This document shows positions 12,233 to 24,285 of a stretch of 64,000 bases of DNA, one piece after another. The translations under genes and the position numbers were made by a program. Under the pieces are notes generated by a model. It did not search any database. It saw only the letters and a list, made by a program, of their open reading frames with translations, and had not been told where the DNA came from. How positions within the stretch are numbered: position 1 is the stretch's first letter; the number at the start of each line of letters is the position of its first letter. The DNA is from Oncomelania hupensis (Eukaryota; Mollusca; Gastropoda; Littorinimorpha; Pomatiopsidae): positions 27,198,758-27,262,757 of the forward strand of contig CM072523.1 of assembly GCA_036898135.1 (NCBI GenBank), read 5' to 3'.

Positions 12233-12564
12233 GACGCACATGCGCTCCCTTCCTTCCCCGCCTCTCCTCCCCTCCAAACGATTTCGCACTATGATTTAAT
12301 TGCATCAGCAGAATATAAATTACCCGTTGCTCATTATACATACATTCAAAGAAAAAAGTTCCGCAATGTAAAGTTTTTTTTTAATAGTTAGTATAGTATC
12401 AACATGAAAGACAGAAAATTCCATTACCAGCGAAGCAACAGACTTTTTGTTGTTCCAAGACAATGTCATTGTAATTTAGTTCAAGTTTACTTAAAAAATA
12501 TAGACAAATAAATAAATAAATTTATAAATAAATATATAAATAAATAACTGTCCGGTTGGAAACT

Positions 12565-13810
12565 TCCTACAAGGTACCCATGTAGAAGCACCGGAATTAA
12601 AAATGAACTGTAGCCTATATCCACATCCTAAAAACCGCATCTCAGTTTAAATAAAACCGGTTCGGTACCACCTTTCTTCGCACTTGCGTCTTCCATAAGA
12701 GAATGTCCAAAAAACGCAAAAGCGATCATAGGACATTTAAACAGCTACGAGTTTCTATTTTGAAGAGGGCATTACAGAAGAAGAAGAAGAAGAAGAAGAA
12801 GAAGAAGAAGAAGAAGAAGAAGAAGAAGGTTGGTGGGAAGCGTATAATGTTGAAGGTTTCCAAATAAGTACCGTCTGGTCAGTAATGTCCACAATCACAC
12901 TGAAATAAATCTAGGTTGAAAAATTATTTTTTTTTTCAATATATTCAGTCACGGTGTAGACTGCATGGATGGTGCAAAGTAGCCAGAGCAGCCTTGCGGA
13001 ATGTGCACTGGTCACATACCTGAAGTGGCACGAACGCCAACTAGTTGTCTTGTGACCAAACCTCATTATCCATACACTGCCCGTTGACCAAACTGCAACC
13101 AATCTGCATTAAGAATAATAATAATAAGACAGGAATAAGAGACAGCCAGGGAAATAGTAATGATTATTTGAAGCGCTTGTGCAGGAGTCAGTAGCCACAT
13201 AAACAGTCCACAATCCGCTTTTACAAATTCGCCCTACGCTGTCCATGCATTGTACTCGCACAATATAAATTTGAATCGAATCGTTATAAATTCTTTTTCA
13301 ATTCAATAACAAATTTGTCATATTTTTAGCTTTGGGAAAGTGCTTATACTCTGAAGCCTGCACCTTCTTCCATTCACGCACATCACCCCCAACCACTTCT
13401 ACCCTCCCCTCACAAAAGGTTAGTAGATTCCATTTTGATATTCTACTTTAAAAAGATCAACGCTACAAGAAACCCAGCGACTGTCGACTGAATACACAAA
13501 ATAGTAAGTATGTGTCTGAAGAGCAAAGTAAGGGATGGTAGCACAGGAAAGCGTTAAGCTAATTCAATGTACATGTATCGTGAATTTGTCCACGTATCAC
13601 CCAGTACAAAATGTCCGACTGCAGACAGTACACGAAAGACTGTAGTACAGGTAACCCAGCCAAACGAAATTTCAATGCCTGTGACGACTTGCACCGGAAT
13701 CAAAATAAAATTTATATCCACGCCCTAATCTGCGCTGCTCAGCTAACCAGGGGTAGTGCCACCTTTCTCTGAACTTACAACTTCTTAAAGGATGTCCAAA
13801 TACTCAAGTA
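12565..13810. repeat. Diverged direct repeat pair (~12585-12710 and ~13690-13800)
   Basis: Two related ~120-bp blocks share GCACCGGAAT, ATATCCAC, GCCACCTTTCT and ATGTCCAAA in the same order, 1.1 kb apart. They are probably two fragments of one dispersed repeat. Nothing coding is seen between them. A (AAG)n tract lies at 12776-12828. Confidence 0.55.
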
Positions 13811-14065
13811 CGTGATAGTGCTACAATTTTGTTCCCACCGTATCGCAGCTACAACTTCACATTGCGAAGCGTGTATTGGGCTGAAAGCTCGATCTGACAC
13901 TAAGTATTTTTGTGTGTGTACTTGCAAAATGTTCAAGAATACTTGAAAAGAAACTTAAAATGAATATAATATTATACCGAAACTACTGTAGTTAAATAAT
14001 CCAGCAGTAGAAAGTCAAGAGAAAAAAATCTGTATGAAACAAAAGCAATAAGTTCATTAGAGCAA

Positions 14066-14088
14066 ATAATAATAATAATAATAATAAA

Positions 14089-14174
<86 letters not shown>
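14066..14174. repeat. (AAT)n microsatellite
   Basis: AAT run of ~105 bp with one AAATT interruption. Confidence 0.97.
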
Positions 14175-14175
<1 letters not shown>

Positions 14176-14587
14176 CCTAACAGAAAATGTTGCAAGCACA
14201 TAAAAAGTTATAAAGTCACTCAAATATGAAAAGTGTGCGTCTCAATTTTTTTTAAAGAATGGAGGTTCTGTTTATAGAGCTTTCGTTTCGTCTTCCTGCA
14301 TTTGTTATAGCGTAAAACGTACATGTGTATATATAAGGAGGAAGAGAACTCCTTGGGGGTGAAAGGCAAAGGCACAAACAAGAAGGACAGCGATGGGAAG
14401 AAAATGGAACTAAACACAATTTCCTCTACAGCAAATTGAATGTCAATCACCTGCACCCGCATCATCCCACTGACCTTTACCCACAAACAGTTTAAAACTC
14501 TTGTTGCTGATCTGTATCAAACTAAAGCAATGTTTAATATCGGCCACTCCGTGGAGCAAGCCATTTCAGAAAGCCTCTGATATTCCC

Positions 14588-14594
14588 TCGACTC

Positions 14595-14625
<31 letters not shown>

Positions 14626-14648
14626 CCACACACACCCACACACACGCA
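14588..14648. repeat. (CA)n microsatellite
   Basis: CA run interrupted by CCCACA units. Confidence 0.95.
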
Positions 14649-14978
14649 AGCAAGCAAGCGCGCCAGCATTTTGAAGAAATAGAGTAACAGAAGAATGAGG
14701 GAGTGAACCGAATACAAGAATACTTTTCTCTGAGAATCTCTACTCCATTTTAACACTCAGCTTTTGAAAGCACGGAGGAAAATATAGAATGATAAATGCC
14801 GAAGAGGCAGCTAGCTTAGCACAGGAACTGCTCCCCAAAAGCCGGAAATTAGAATAGACACAAACACTTTGAAAGCAAACGAGAGAGAAAGGACAGAACG
14901 TGAATGATGGAGAGGGTCAAAAAGAAAACCGAGAAAGAAAGAATGAAGTGTGGGTGGAGTCTGGTGTATAGTGGTGGG

Positions 14979-14979
<1 letters not shown>

Positions 14980-15046
<67 letters not shown>

Positions 15047-15061
15047 TAGAGAGAGAGAGAT
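14980..15061. repeat. (GA)n microsatellite
   Basis: GA run with GGGA and GATA interruptions near its end. Confidence 0.97.
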
Positions 15062-15268
15062 GTAGTTACAAGAGCATTATGAGCACCGAGTTATCATAAG
15101 TCATAAGTCATACTCTTTAATAATCCAAAACATGGAAATTATCGTCAGTTCCGTTAATACTACTAAATAAGTTACTAATAAATTATTATTATATTATTAG
15201 TATTATTATTAAGTGCTTACTAATGACCCAACGCTCGAGGCATGTACTTATACACAGCAAACTGAGGA

Positions 15269-15490
15269 TCAGTGATAAACTCTTTCAAATTCTGGCTTGA
15301 TATGATGCAAGATAACGACTCGGTTGTCTTGGATGCTCAGTGTCTGTACAGCGTTGAAAGGTACTACACCGGCTGACCTGAACTGGCCTTTTACTTGCCG
15401 AGATACTTCAGCAGCGACAGCAACAAACCCGGTGGTCACGGTCAGATGGTTGATTGCATGCACAAAGACGCCAAGTGTCAAATTTGTTAG
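15269..15490 (-). CDS. Coding-like terminal segment, product unknown
   Basis: On the minus strand about 70 codons are open to a TGA at 15269. Base composition is balanced, unlike the simple-sequence DNA around it. The peptide includes HAINHLTVTTGFVAVAAEV, then QVKGQFRSAGVVPFNAVQTL, and ends HHIKPEFERVYH. I do not recognise it. No clear acceptor was identified, and the upstream frame runs into AAG-type repeats. It could be a last exon, a fragment of a mobile-element gene or chance. Confidence 0.25.
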   Translation of the reverse strand, partial: LTNLTLGVFVHAINHLTVTTGFVAVAAEVSRQVKGQFRSAGVVPFNAVQTLSIQDNRVVILHHIKPEFERVYH

Positions 15491-15809
15491 TTTTAGGCAC
15501 AGCAAAATCGACAGGCCCGGAGCTGGATTTTTATAGGGACGAGGTGGAGGAGAAGAAGGGGGCGGAGGAGGTGAGGACGAGAAAAAGAAGAGTACGAAGA
15601 CGAAGAGAAGAGGAAGAAGACGAAGAAAAAGAGAAGAGGAAGAAGGAGAAGAAGGAGGAGGAGGAGAAAGAGGAGGAGAAGAAAGAAAGAAAGAAAGAAA
15701 GAAAGAACATTTGAAGTGTAACGTCCACATCCACCACTGGCGATAGGGCGGACCTTATCAACACTGAACCACCAAAGCAATATATTGCTAAGAACCACAC
15801 GACCACAGG

Positions 15810-16100
15810 AAGAAGAAGAAGAAGAAGAAGAAGAAGAAGAAGAAGAAGAAGAAGAAGAAGAAGAAGAATTCAATAAACTTGAAGTTATTATATTAATGAT
15901 AATGATTTTGATATGGCGGTGGGTCTAATAATTACATGATAGAAGGAAGGAGGAGGACAAGAAGAAGGCGGATGAGAGTAAGGAGAAAAAAAAGAGAAGA
16001 AGAAGAAGAAGAAGAAGAAGAAGAAGAAGAAGAAGAAGAAGAAGAAGAAGAAGAAGAAGAAGAAGAAGAAGAAGAAGAAGAAGAAGAAGAAGAAGAAGAA
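15810..16100. repeat. Two (AAG)n microsatellites with a repeated flank
   Basis: AAG runs at 15810-15868 and 15998-16100. The sequence after each run is similar (gaatt/atgcaataaac..gaag/gaagttattatt...gataatgat), so the tract and its flank look duplicated. A GA/AAG-rich purine stretch precedes them at 15540-15710. Confidence 0.85.
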
Positions 16101-16554
16101 TGCATGCAATAAACCGGAGTAAAGAAAAATGCAATAAACCGCAGTAGGAGAAGAAAGCAAAAACCCGAAGACGAATGCAACAAACCTGAAGCTATTATTG
16201 ATAATGATAACGATGGCTATGTGGCTCATCATTAATTACATAATACTGTAAATATTCATGTTACATTTTTTCGTTTTTTAGTTTATCATACAAGTCAACG
16301 TTTTTCAATCAGTTTTAGATCGTCCTACGTCTGAATTTCTCCGTGTCACATCAGCGGTAAAATACATCAAACGATCTTTTTAATGTCAAAATGGCGTTGA
16401 CAGGCTCAAAACGCAAACACACACACACGCGACCACGCACGCACACACATACACACACACACTAACACGTGTAAACATGTAAAATGTCAGTTGTCGTCCA
16501 TGGCGTTAAAGAGTGCGCTACATGCGGCCGGGGTTTAAACAGATTTTCGATAAT

Positions 16555-17530
16555 TTAGCACCTTGAGCAATCTTCCACAAAAGCGCCATCGGGAACTGGT
16601 TCAGAACAACAATTGGCGCGCGCCAAGGATGACAACTCTCCCCAACATTCCTCAACATCTTCTTGGAGCGCATCGTGTCAGATGCCCTAGCAGATCATGA
16701 AGGCACAGTCAGCATAGGAGGTAGAGCAATCACCAACCTCCGTTTGCGGATGGATAGGCTGGAGAGGAACAAGAACTTGAACATCTGGTACAGAGGCTTG
16801 ACACCTCCTCCAGAGACTTTGGAATGGAAATAAGCGCAAAGAAGACCAACATGATGATAACAACATCAATGGCATCAGCACGGACATCAAATTCCAAGGC
16901 CAATCACTCAACACGGTGCAAAAAGCTACAAATATTTAGGAGCAATTGTATCAGACAATGGTTCTGGACAGGAAGTCCTCTCCAGGATAGCACAAACAAT
17001 CGCTGCCCTGACAAGGTTGAAGCTCGTTTGGAAAGACAGTACAATCAGTCTCTACTCCAAGGTAAGGTTACTGCGCTACCTTGCAATCTCCATCTTCCTA
17101 TACTTTTGCGAAACATAAACCCTCAAAACAGACTTACAACAAATAATACAAAGCATGGAGATGAGGTGCTACAACAGACTTCTGGGTATTTCCTATACCA
17201 AGCCCATTACCAAAGACGAAGTCCGACAGACCATCACACAAGCCATTGGACAACACGATGACATGCTCACAGTGCTGAAGAAACGGAAACTCCGATGATA
17301 TAGTCACGTCACCAGAGCATCAGGCCTCGCAAAGACCATCATGCAAGGGACGGTGCAAGTAGGTAGCAAAAGAGGGAAACAGAAAAAGAAGTGGGAAGAC
17401 AACATTCGAGAATGGGCTGGCTTAACACTGAGTGAAGCCACGAGGGCTGCTGAGGACAGAGAAAGATGGAGTACGCTGGTTAAACGATCATCAACGACTT
17501 TCGAGTTACGGGATAGGATAGGATAGAATA
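16555..17530 (+). pseudogene. RTE-like LINE, 3' half, multiply frameshifted
   Basis: Second long copy of the family. Across three frames it retains the end of the RT palm (SIGG-AITN, then a damaged FADD region near 16740), the MEISAKKT block (~16824), the region around 16990-17050 matching TTAALTRLK, and the C-terminal GRR/W-EDNIREW part at 17341-17500. It ends ACGGGATAGGATAGGATAG, the (TAGGA)n tail. The 5' half is missing. Numerous indels show it is older than the copy at 9510. Confidence 0.85.
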
Positions 17531-17904
17531 GAAGCAACTTCTCTGGACTGATAAGCGAGCTCTATAAGATAAGAACAGTTACTTTACTCGCCCCGCTCCT
17601 TATTCAATTTAATTAAGCGCTAAAACGTGAATCGCAGGTCGTCATGTAACCCAGTACCCGTATCGACACTGCTGGCAGAAAGGAGGGTGCGTCTTTTCAA
17701 CGCCCTTGTTGTTTGAGAAAACATCCTCTAGTCAACCTGAAACCTACCACCCCCTTAAAGGGAGATACTCGAAGAGATGTAGGTAGCGGTGATGGTGGGT
17801 GGTACATCATGGGTGCATGGAGATGGTGGTGGACTTTGCAATCAGAGTGGATGGAGGAAGTTTTAAATATAAAAAATTTTTCATGTAATTTATTTAATTA
17901 TTTC

Positions 17905-17932
17905 GAGTTACGGGATATGATAGGATAGGATT
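17905..17932 (+). mobile_element. RTE-like LINE, 3'-end stub
   Basis: Only the last ~28 bp of the family remain (GAGTTACGGGATATGATAGG plus tail). It abuts the SINE at 17933. This is either an extreme 5' truncation or a remnant cut by the SINE. Confidence 0.6.
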
Positions 17933-18240
17933 TAATTATTCTTATATATATAGCGCTTTTCAGCTAATGAGCTGCTCAAGGCGCTGGTCGATACAGGATA
18001 TAACTCAAGCCACCAGAGGCGCCCACCTGCAAGCTTTGGGTCTGACGCCCAGACGACTGAGCACCACCCTGGGCGACCGAGGATGGGGAGAAGGGACGTA
18101 GTGGGTGGTGGGTGTATTTATGTAGCCAGCACTCACCCGTCTAGGACATGAGCGTCAGGATCTTTAAAGTCCATGCGAGGATTTCGTGCGTACACAGACT
18201 AGACCTTGGTTTATTCTCTCATGCATAATATGATGTGGTG
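17933..18240 (-). mobile_element. tRNA-derived SINE, 5'-truncated copy
   Basis: On the minus strand it matches the 3' two thirds of the SINE at 48836-49261. It contains CTTTAAAGATCCTGACGCTC, GACGGGTGAGTGC, a GCCCAGGG site, GCGCCTTGAGCAGCTCATTA and a CGCTATATA terminal box with an AT-rich tail. The tRNA-like head is missing. Confidence 0.85.
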
Positions 18241-18262
18241 TGTAAGTTTTTCTGTTTTGGAG

Positions 18263-18264
<2 letters not shown>

Positions 18265-18337
<73 letters not shown>
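18265..18337. repeat. (GA)n microsatellite
   Basis: Uninterrupted GA run. A second GA-rich stretch follows at 18455-18535. Confidence 0.97.
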
Positions 18338-18340
<3 letters not shown>

Positions 18341-18586
18341 AGACAATTTGACAATTTGAGACAATTTAATAATATTTGTCAGGCCACAAGGCTTACAACA
18401 AAGTGAGTTCACAGTTACAAAGTTACAAAGCCGACATCACAAACGTTTAACTAAGAGAGAGAGAGTGAGAGAGAGAAAGAGACAGAGAGAGTCGACAGAG
18501 AGAGAGACAGAGAGGGACAGAGAAGAGAGAGAGAGTAGTATTAAAACGCGGGTGTGTAGATTTGTGAGCCGTAAAAAAAAATACGA

Positions 18587-18606
18587 GGGGGGGGGGGGGG
18601 GGGGGA
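18587..18606. repeat. Poly-G tract
   Basis: Homopolymer of about 19 G. Confidence 0.95.
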
Positions 18607-18918
18607 ATTGGTGGCGGTGAGGATCAACAATTCTCGCTTTCTCGAGGGAAATTGTCCACTAAGTGAGGACAACATTACACTTTTTACTTCTATAGACATG
18701 AGGTGACTCTCGTTATCGAGCCCGACAATACCATTAATCATTCCCCAGCACACATATATAAGTAACCGTAACTGAGTTTGGACTTTTTAAAACTTTAACA
18801 AGCACAAACGGGAAAAGAGTGAGTTTAAGAAACACTAACAACAGTAAAACTTCCTCAAACGTCTTCTTTTCGTCATAGGGTTCATTTTTGAAGATGATGA
18901 CCACGACGACGACGACAA

Positions 18919-18991
18919 CGAAGAAGAAGAAGAAGAAGAAGAAGAAGAAGAAGAAGAAGAAGAAGAAGAAGAAGAAGAAGAAGAAGAAGAT
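18919..18991. repeat. (AAG)n microsatellite
   Basis: AAG run following short GAC repeats. Confidence 0.97.
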
Positions 18992-19402
18992 AATTAAGTC
19001 GATGATGTAATCTTGAATAGCGCATGCCTCCACGAACACCATGCTGGCGATGATGATGATAGCCACACTACGACCGTGAACAGAAAGGACAGAATACGTG
19101 TAGCAAGACAAAAGCCAGAAGCGATCAATGGTTTCCAACATTCATTGCGAACCCAAAACAGTGCCAGCTCTACAAGCAATCTATCAACCAACGCCATCAC
19201 TACAACCACCATCAGCACGCCGTTCTTTTATTCAGTAACACCAAATTGAACAGCAACCCAAGAGGGGTGAGAGGTGGAATGGAAGGGTGTGTGTATGTGT
19301 GGGGATGGGGGCGAGAGTGGGGGTGGATAATGTAATGTGTGTTAGAATACGAGTTACATAAAATCAAAGCTGTTGCATGTGTACTTGGGGTTTTCTAGGT
19401 GC

Positions 19403-19403
<1 letters not shown>

Positions 19404-19476
<73 letters not shown>

Positions 19477-19500
19477 ATCATCAATCATCAATCATCAATC
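19404..19500. repeat. (ATC)n microsatellite
   Basis: ATC run with AATC variants. Just downstream (19551-19580) is TACAACTTATGTTAATCTGA followed by an A-rich stretch, a block that also occurs at 40958 and 41268. It may be the end of a dispersed repeat. Confidence 0.9.
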
Positions 19501-20461
19501 ATTATCATCCTCATCCTCATCATCTTTTTTTCATTTTTTTCAGTTTTATCAGTACAACTTATGTTAATCTGATGAATAAAAATTAATACAACAACTACAA
19601 CAACATCATCATTTAATATATGTATGTAATCGTGTACGCTCGCCAACACGCAAATCATAAACGAACAGTGTCCTTTTTTCATAATAGAAAGAGCAATATT
19701 CTTTTAAGACAACCCTGTTAGAAACTGTCGGCATTCCTGTGTCTGGGAGAAGACTAAAATCTTTTAAATCCCGTGTTGTAGTGACGGGTGACAAAACCCA
19801 ACACCCGACTTCAGCTGGGACGTGTGACACCTAGGACTACCACGGTGCTTCTTCCTTTTGTGGCTCAGGTGAAGATCATGTGAGGCTAACTCAACGCTGA
19901 ACAAGAAGCAATGGCATTCTGAAACACTCACACCAATACTATGTATGACTGACTACCTACCTAGTCTGTGTGTTTCTGTGGGGCTTTGATATTCTCAAAC
20001 CAACCACTCCCCTCCAACTCCTACACCTCCAAACTCATCTTTCCCACCCTCTCTCTCTCACTCACGTATCCACAACACTCACATCTAGAAAAAATAAATC
20101 TGCAGAACTGAAGCAGGGGATAACACCTCCGAAATATTTTTCAGCAAATGGGTTATGTTATTATTATTCATAAAAAAAGAAAAAAAAGTTTATTACTTCT
20201 TAAAAATAAATCTGCAGATAAGATAAGCGAAGCTGCCATATTCCAGCACGCAAATTTAACTATGAAAATGTCTTTGGGAACTATACACACAGAAATAAAA
20301 TCTGTCTTTCTTTGTCTTTCTCAAACCATGTTTAAATTATAATAAAATAAGCAGATCAAATACAGGAACACGACCCCCAAGTCCGAGTTAAAGATTTTTA
20401 TTTAAGGCAAATTACACTCTCCCTCCTCTTCCGCCCATTTTCTACCCCAACCCTCGACCTC

Positions 20462-20545
20462 GCTTCCAGAAGGATTCGAACTAGAGTCTCCAAACTCGGA
20501 ATTCACCAGCTCTACCGCTAATCCAAGCGCTTTAGGTTGGCTAGA
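20462..20545 (-). other. tRNA-like pol III segment, SINE head or tRNA pseudogene
   Basis: Read on the minus strand: A-box-like TTAGCGGTAGAGC and B box AGTTCGAATCC with tRNA-like spacing. A functional cloverleaf is not evident. Confidence 0.55.
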
Positions 20546-21718
20546 GACGGTCGCGTGAGATCGTCTGCGTGAGGGTTTAGCCTGAATAGGCTGAGTGAAT
20601 GTTTATAGCCCCAAATCCTGGCCTTGGCAAGAGTTTGACGGTGTTTGCCGGTTTATCAAACTGTTATCATGAGGGCATTGTGTCGCTGTTTGGCCAAGAA
20701 TTGAGGCTAAACGCCTTTTTATTGCACCTTCCTTTTTTTTCTTTTTTGTGTGTGTGTGGTAACTCTACACAAAACTGGTTTTCTTGTGGACCTAAATTTA
20801 CATGCATGCAATGTTCACTAAAGGCAGGCGGCCGTGTAGTTACGTGCACTGCCTGAGCTCTGCAGGACGGCTAATTTAATAAGAAACCCTTGCACAATCG
20901 TTGTGAAGAGTAACAAACACTAACTAAATGAATCACACTATATTGAACTGCACAGCTGGGCTGGGCTGGGCTGGGCTGAGCGTAGAGTTTCTGATCATGG
21001 GTTAAAGCAGAGAAAAAAGTTTCAATAGACATAATAATTATTCAAATTACAAATATATAATTATCAATCAATACAATAAACAAATAATAGTATAAATAAA
21101 TAAATTTAAAAAAAATAAAATAAATAGTAACTAAATAAATAAGTGAGCAAAGAGTGTGAGATATGGGCGGGAACGCAGGGTAAAAAAAACAAACCAATTT
21201 CAAATAAACCCTAAAACAAGAAGATAATTATATTCAAAGTGCAAATTATATTTGACATAAACTAACCCAAAACAAAACTAAACTAAATAAATTTTATTAA
21301 TTAACTTTGATCTAGAGCGACACTTTTGTAAATCTTCATCACGTTGAGGTGTCTAATTTCTGCAGTCTTTTCGTTGAATTTTGCATTTTATACAAACTGT
21401 TTTAACCATGAGCAAAGTACTTGGCTTTACTCACAAGTTTTCTACCCTCTGTTAATAAGTTTTGTTAATTGATTGTTTGGCTGGGTCTAACTTTTCTTGG
21501 CTCGATACGATTAGCGGCGCAAAATCTGAGCCAATGCCCCCAAATATTTGCCTGCTCGGAGAAAATTAATGACCACCGTAAATGGGAGGAAATGTATAAA
21601 TAATCTCTTCCTGACATTTTTGGCATAAATTGTTCATTACCCGGGTGTGAGAAACCCGCAACCTTTTATAAGAAACTTTAGTGCAATGTCAAAAGAGCTC
21701 GTTTAACCTATAATATTT
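20546..21718. other. Unassigned AT-rich sequence
   Basis: Includes a (CTGGG)n mini-run at 20945-20972 and AT-rich AAAT stretches at 21040-21140. No exon supported. Confidence 0.5.
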
Positions 21719-21721
21719 CTA

Positions 21722-22012
21722 AGATTTGTGGGTGTCGGATAGCGCAGTGGTTGGAGCACTCGCTAATGTATCGCAAGTTAAGCACCGTCCAGTGCGGTTA
21801 GACCTTGGATGGGTGACCGCAAAACGTGAAGCGACAAATAACAACGCCCCCAGTCGACTCAACTGTGACTGAGTACCTACTCTCTTAAGGGTGGGGAAGG
21901 TAAAGCAGCGAGGGAGAGTGATGGGCTCATTACGCTGGCCCAAGATAAGTGTGATCTCCAACATCACGCTCCCCTACGGTCACAAGGCTATGGGACTACC
22001 TTTACCTTAAGA
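21722..22012 (+). mobile_element. 5S-rRNA-derived SINE (SINE3-like), full copy
   Basis: The head contains TAGCGCAGTGGTTGGAGC, which fits a tRNA A box. It then has AAGTTAAGCA and TTAGACCTTGGATGGGTGAC, which match the intermediate element and C box of 5S rRNA. The body shares GGTAAAGCAGCGAGGGAG and CTGGCCCAAGATAA with the copies at 51180-51505, 51881-52122 and 52268-52590. It ends CTACCTTTACCTT. Internal pol III promoters of this type define 5S-derived SINEs. Confidence 0.85.
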
Positions 22013-22977
22013 TTTACATATATAATTTGCAGGTTATGTGCGATGGAATGCATGAATGCACAGATTAAGACTCAATGATAGGTTATGCAGAAAAAGTAAT
22101 GATACTAATTTTTTTTAAAGGCCCCCAAAATATATATACATGTATATATTTATGAATAGTAATATATTTTATAAGATTTAAGGGCGCACGTGTGTGGTTT
22201 TGCTCCTTATCGCCCTGAACAATATTCAATATTTTCATGTAAATCTTAGCCAACATTAGCTTGTACATCACTTATATAATGAGTAAATCAAACCAAGGCA
22301 GACACCATAATTCGATACCGTGCCGAACACTTGGAAAACATCGACATGAGAGAAAAAACCTGTTGCCCACAAGGAAAGAAAGAACGAACGAAGGAAGGAA
22401 GAAATTAAAGAAAGAAAGAAAGAAAGAAAGTAAGAAAGAAAGAGGAATGAAAAAAAAAGTGTTTATGGGCTGAAGGAATTAATAACAAAATGGACAAAGC
22501 CTGTTTGTTCTGCGTAAAGCAGAAATTCGAAATTTCAAAACCATCTTTTCCCCACAAATATTTCGCCAATCCATAGAGATCTGTCATCAGTTACAGACAA
22601 CACATTTGTTCCAAACAGCGTCAAAAAAACATACAAACAACCCAAACTAAAGATGGCAGGCAATGGCAGACAGGCGAAGAAAATGTAATATTAACACTGA
22701 GGATCATTTCATGTTTTTTTCACCATTAAAATTCAGAGTTAGAAATAGATAAAGACAAATAATACAGACAAGCAGACAGACCGGCACGTGAGTGGACATA
22801 GTTTTTTCGTCTACTAAAAGTTTGTCTACCTAAATTCCAAAACAAACAAGAACAAACAGACAGACAGATTTCAACGTGAATTCATATTGTTTTCAAAATC
22901 TATTCAAAATCTGCGCTTGAGACATACAAACAGACAAAAGAGACAGACACACAGACAGATACAGACACATATCGATA
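22013..22977. other. Unassigned sequence with (AAAG)n tract
   Basis: Contains an AAAG/AAGG tract at 22375-22445 and CAGA-rich stretches at 22765-22965. No exon supported. Confidence 0.5.
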
Positions 22978-23368
22978 CCTTTATTACAACCCAAACCGTC
23001 AACTTTAATGTAATGAACTCAGCATAGTTCGTCGATTACGACACCCGCACCCACCCTGAATTTTCTCCGCTTCCACATTTTCTGCAGCCGATCCTGACAA
23101 TGGTTGATAGGAATGGAGCGAGGCTTTTACTCAGCTGCCGTGATAGCCCAATGAGCTGCAGTCACATTTCAATAACTTTATTACAACCAAAACCGTAAAC
23201 TTTAACAACGTTGTAATAAATTCAGGACAGTTCGTCAAGTACGCCATCCCAACCCTGAATCTTCTTCTCTTCCACACCTTTCTGGAGCCGATCATGACAC
23301 TGGATGATAGGGACCGAGCGAGACTTTTTACTCTGCCGGCCTGACAGTCCAATGACGTGCAGTCCAGA
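22978..23368. repeat. Tandem duplication, ~190-bp unit x2
   Basis: Units 22978-23165 and 23170-23368 run in the same order: CTTTATTACAACC, AACCGT, AGTTCGTC, ACCCTGAAT, CTTCCACA, GCCGATC(C/A)TGACA, GATAGG..CGAGCGAG and the CAATGA(G/C)(C/G)TGCAGTC end. They are about 75% similar. No reading frame is conserved. Confidence 0.8.
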
Positions 23369-23519
23369 CACAAGCTTCATGTGCACTAGCCCCAAAGAGC
23401 TAATCAACAAAACTGATTTTTGTTCGGAAACCTGCATCCTTTTGCACAAAGGCATTACTTTAGAAATTTCTGGTTATAGCAGGTGTTTATAAAATTATCA
23501 TACGGCAATAAGTGATAGA

Positions 23520-23524
<5 letters not shown>

Positions 23525-23598
<74 letters not shown>
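23525..23598. repeat. (CT)n microsatellite
   Basis: CT run immediately upstream of the SINE head, with a short CA run between. Confidence 0.97.
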
Positions 23599-23599
<1 letters not shown>

Positions 23600-23619
23600 C
23601 ACACACACAATTCAATTTA

Positions 23620-23906
23620 GGGAGGCACGGTGGCCTAATGGTAGAGCTTTGGCTTGCGGATCTGAAGGTCCAGGGTTCAAGCCCAGGCCGGGGCATTGTG
23701 TTGTGTCCTTGGGAAAGACACTTTACTCCCGTTTCCTACTCCTTCGGATGAGAGTATAAACCGAGGTCTAGTCTGTATCGCATACATTCCATCATAACGG
23801 ACTTTAAAGATCCTGACGTTCATGTCCTAAACGGGTGAGTGCCGGTGACAAGAACATACCCAGCATGCCCCTAGGTCCTTCTCCCCCATCCCTAGCTGCC
23901 CAGGAT
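23620..23906 (+). mobile_element. tRNA-derived SINE, 5' part of a copy split by a nested insertion
   Basis: The head (GGCACGGTGGCCTAATGGTA, then GGTTCAAGCCC) has tRNA-type A and B boxes. It is followed by TTGTGTCCTTGGGAAAGACA, a conserved central block seen in metazoan SINEs. The copy stops at GCCCAGGAT (23898-23906). The same GCCCAGGAT restarts the SINE at 32841, where the missing 3' part continues to 33015. The uninterrupted minus-strand copy at 48836-49261 shows what the empty site looks like: CTGCCCAGGATTGTGCTC. Confidence 0.92.
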
Positions 23907-24285
23907 GCAAACTTGTTTTTTCCAACCTAGTTCCAGTCATTCGCCCAAAAAGGCAATCACCGAAGTCGAACGAAGTTCTCCGATGTGTTACGAAATTATG
24001 CTTGCATGACTAAGACTAGTTGACATTAAAAATGATCGCTGTTGCTTCTAATTCTGTTCGATTTACACAGATTAGCATTTCGAAACGGTATACTTTGTTA
24101 TTATCCACCATATTTAATGGTTGCGTTCCTTGATTTGCATTTTGTTAGTTCTTAGCAGTAGGCTAATAATAAGAATCCCCATTTCCTGCCTAGAAACAAG
24201 TAGACACTGTTATACAGTATACATAGGCTTAATCTCCACCATATAGTTATAAGTAAGTCTTCGCGCAGCGAAGAAGCTCACTAGC

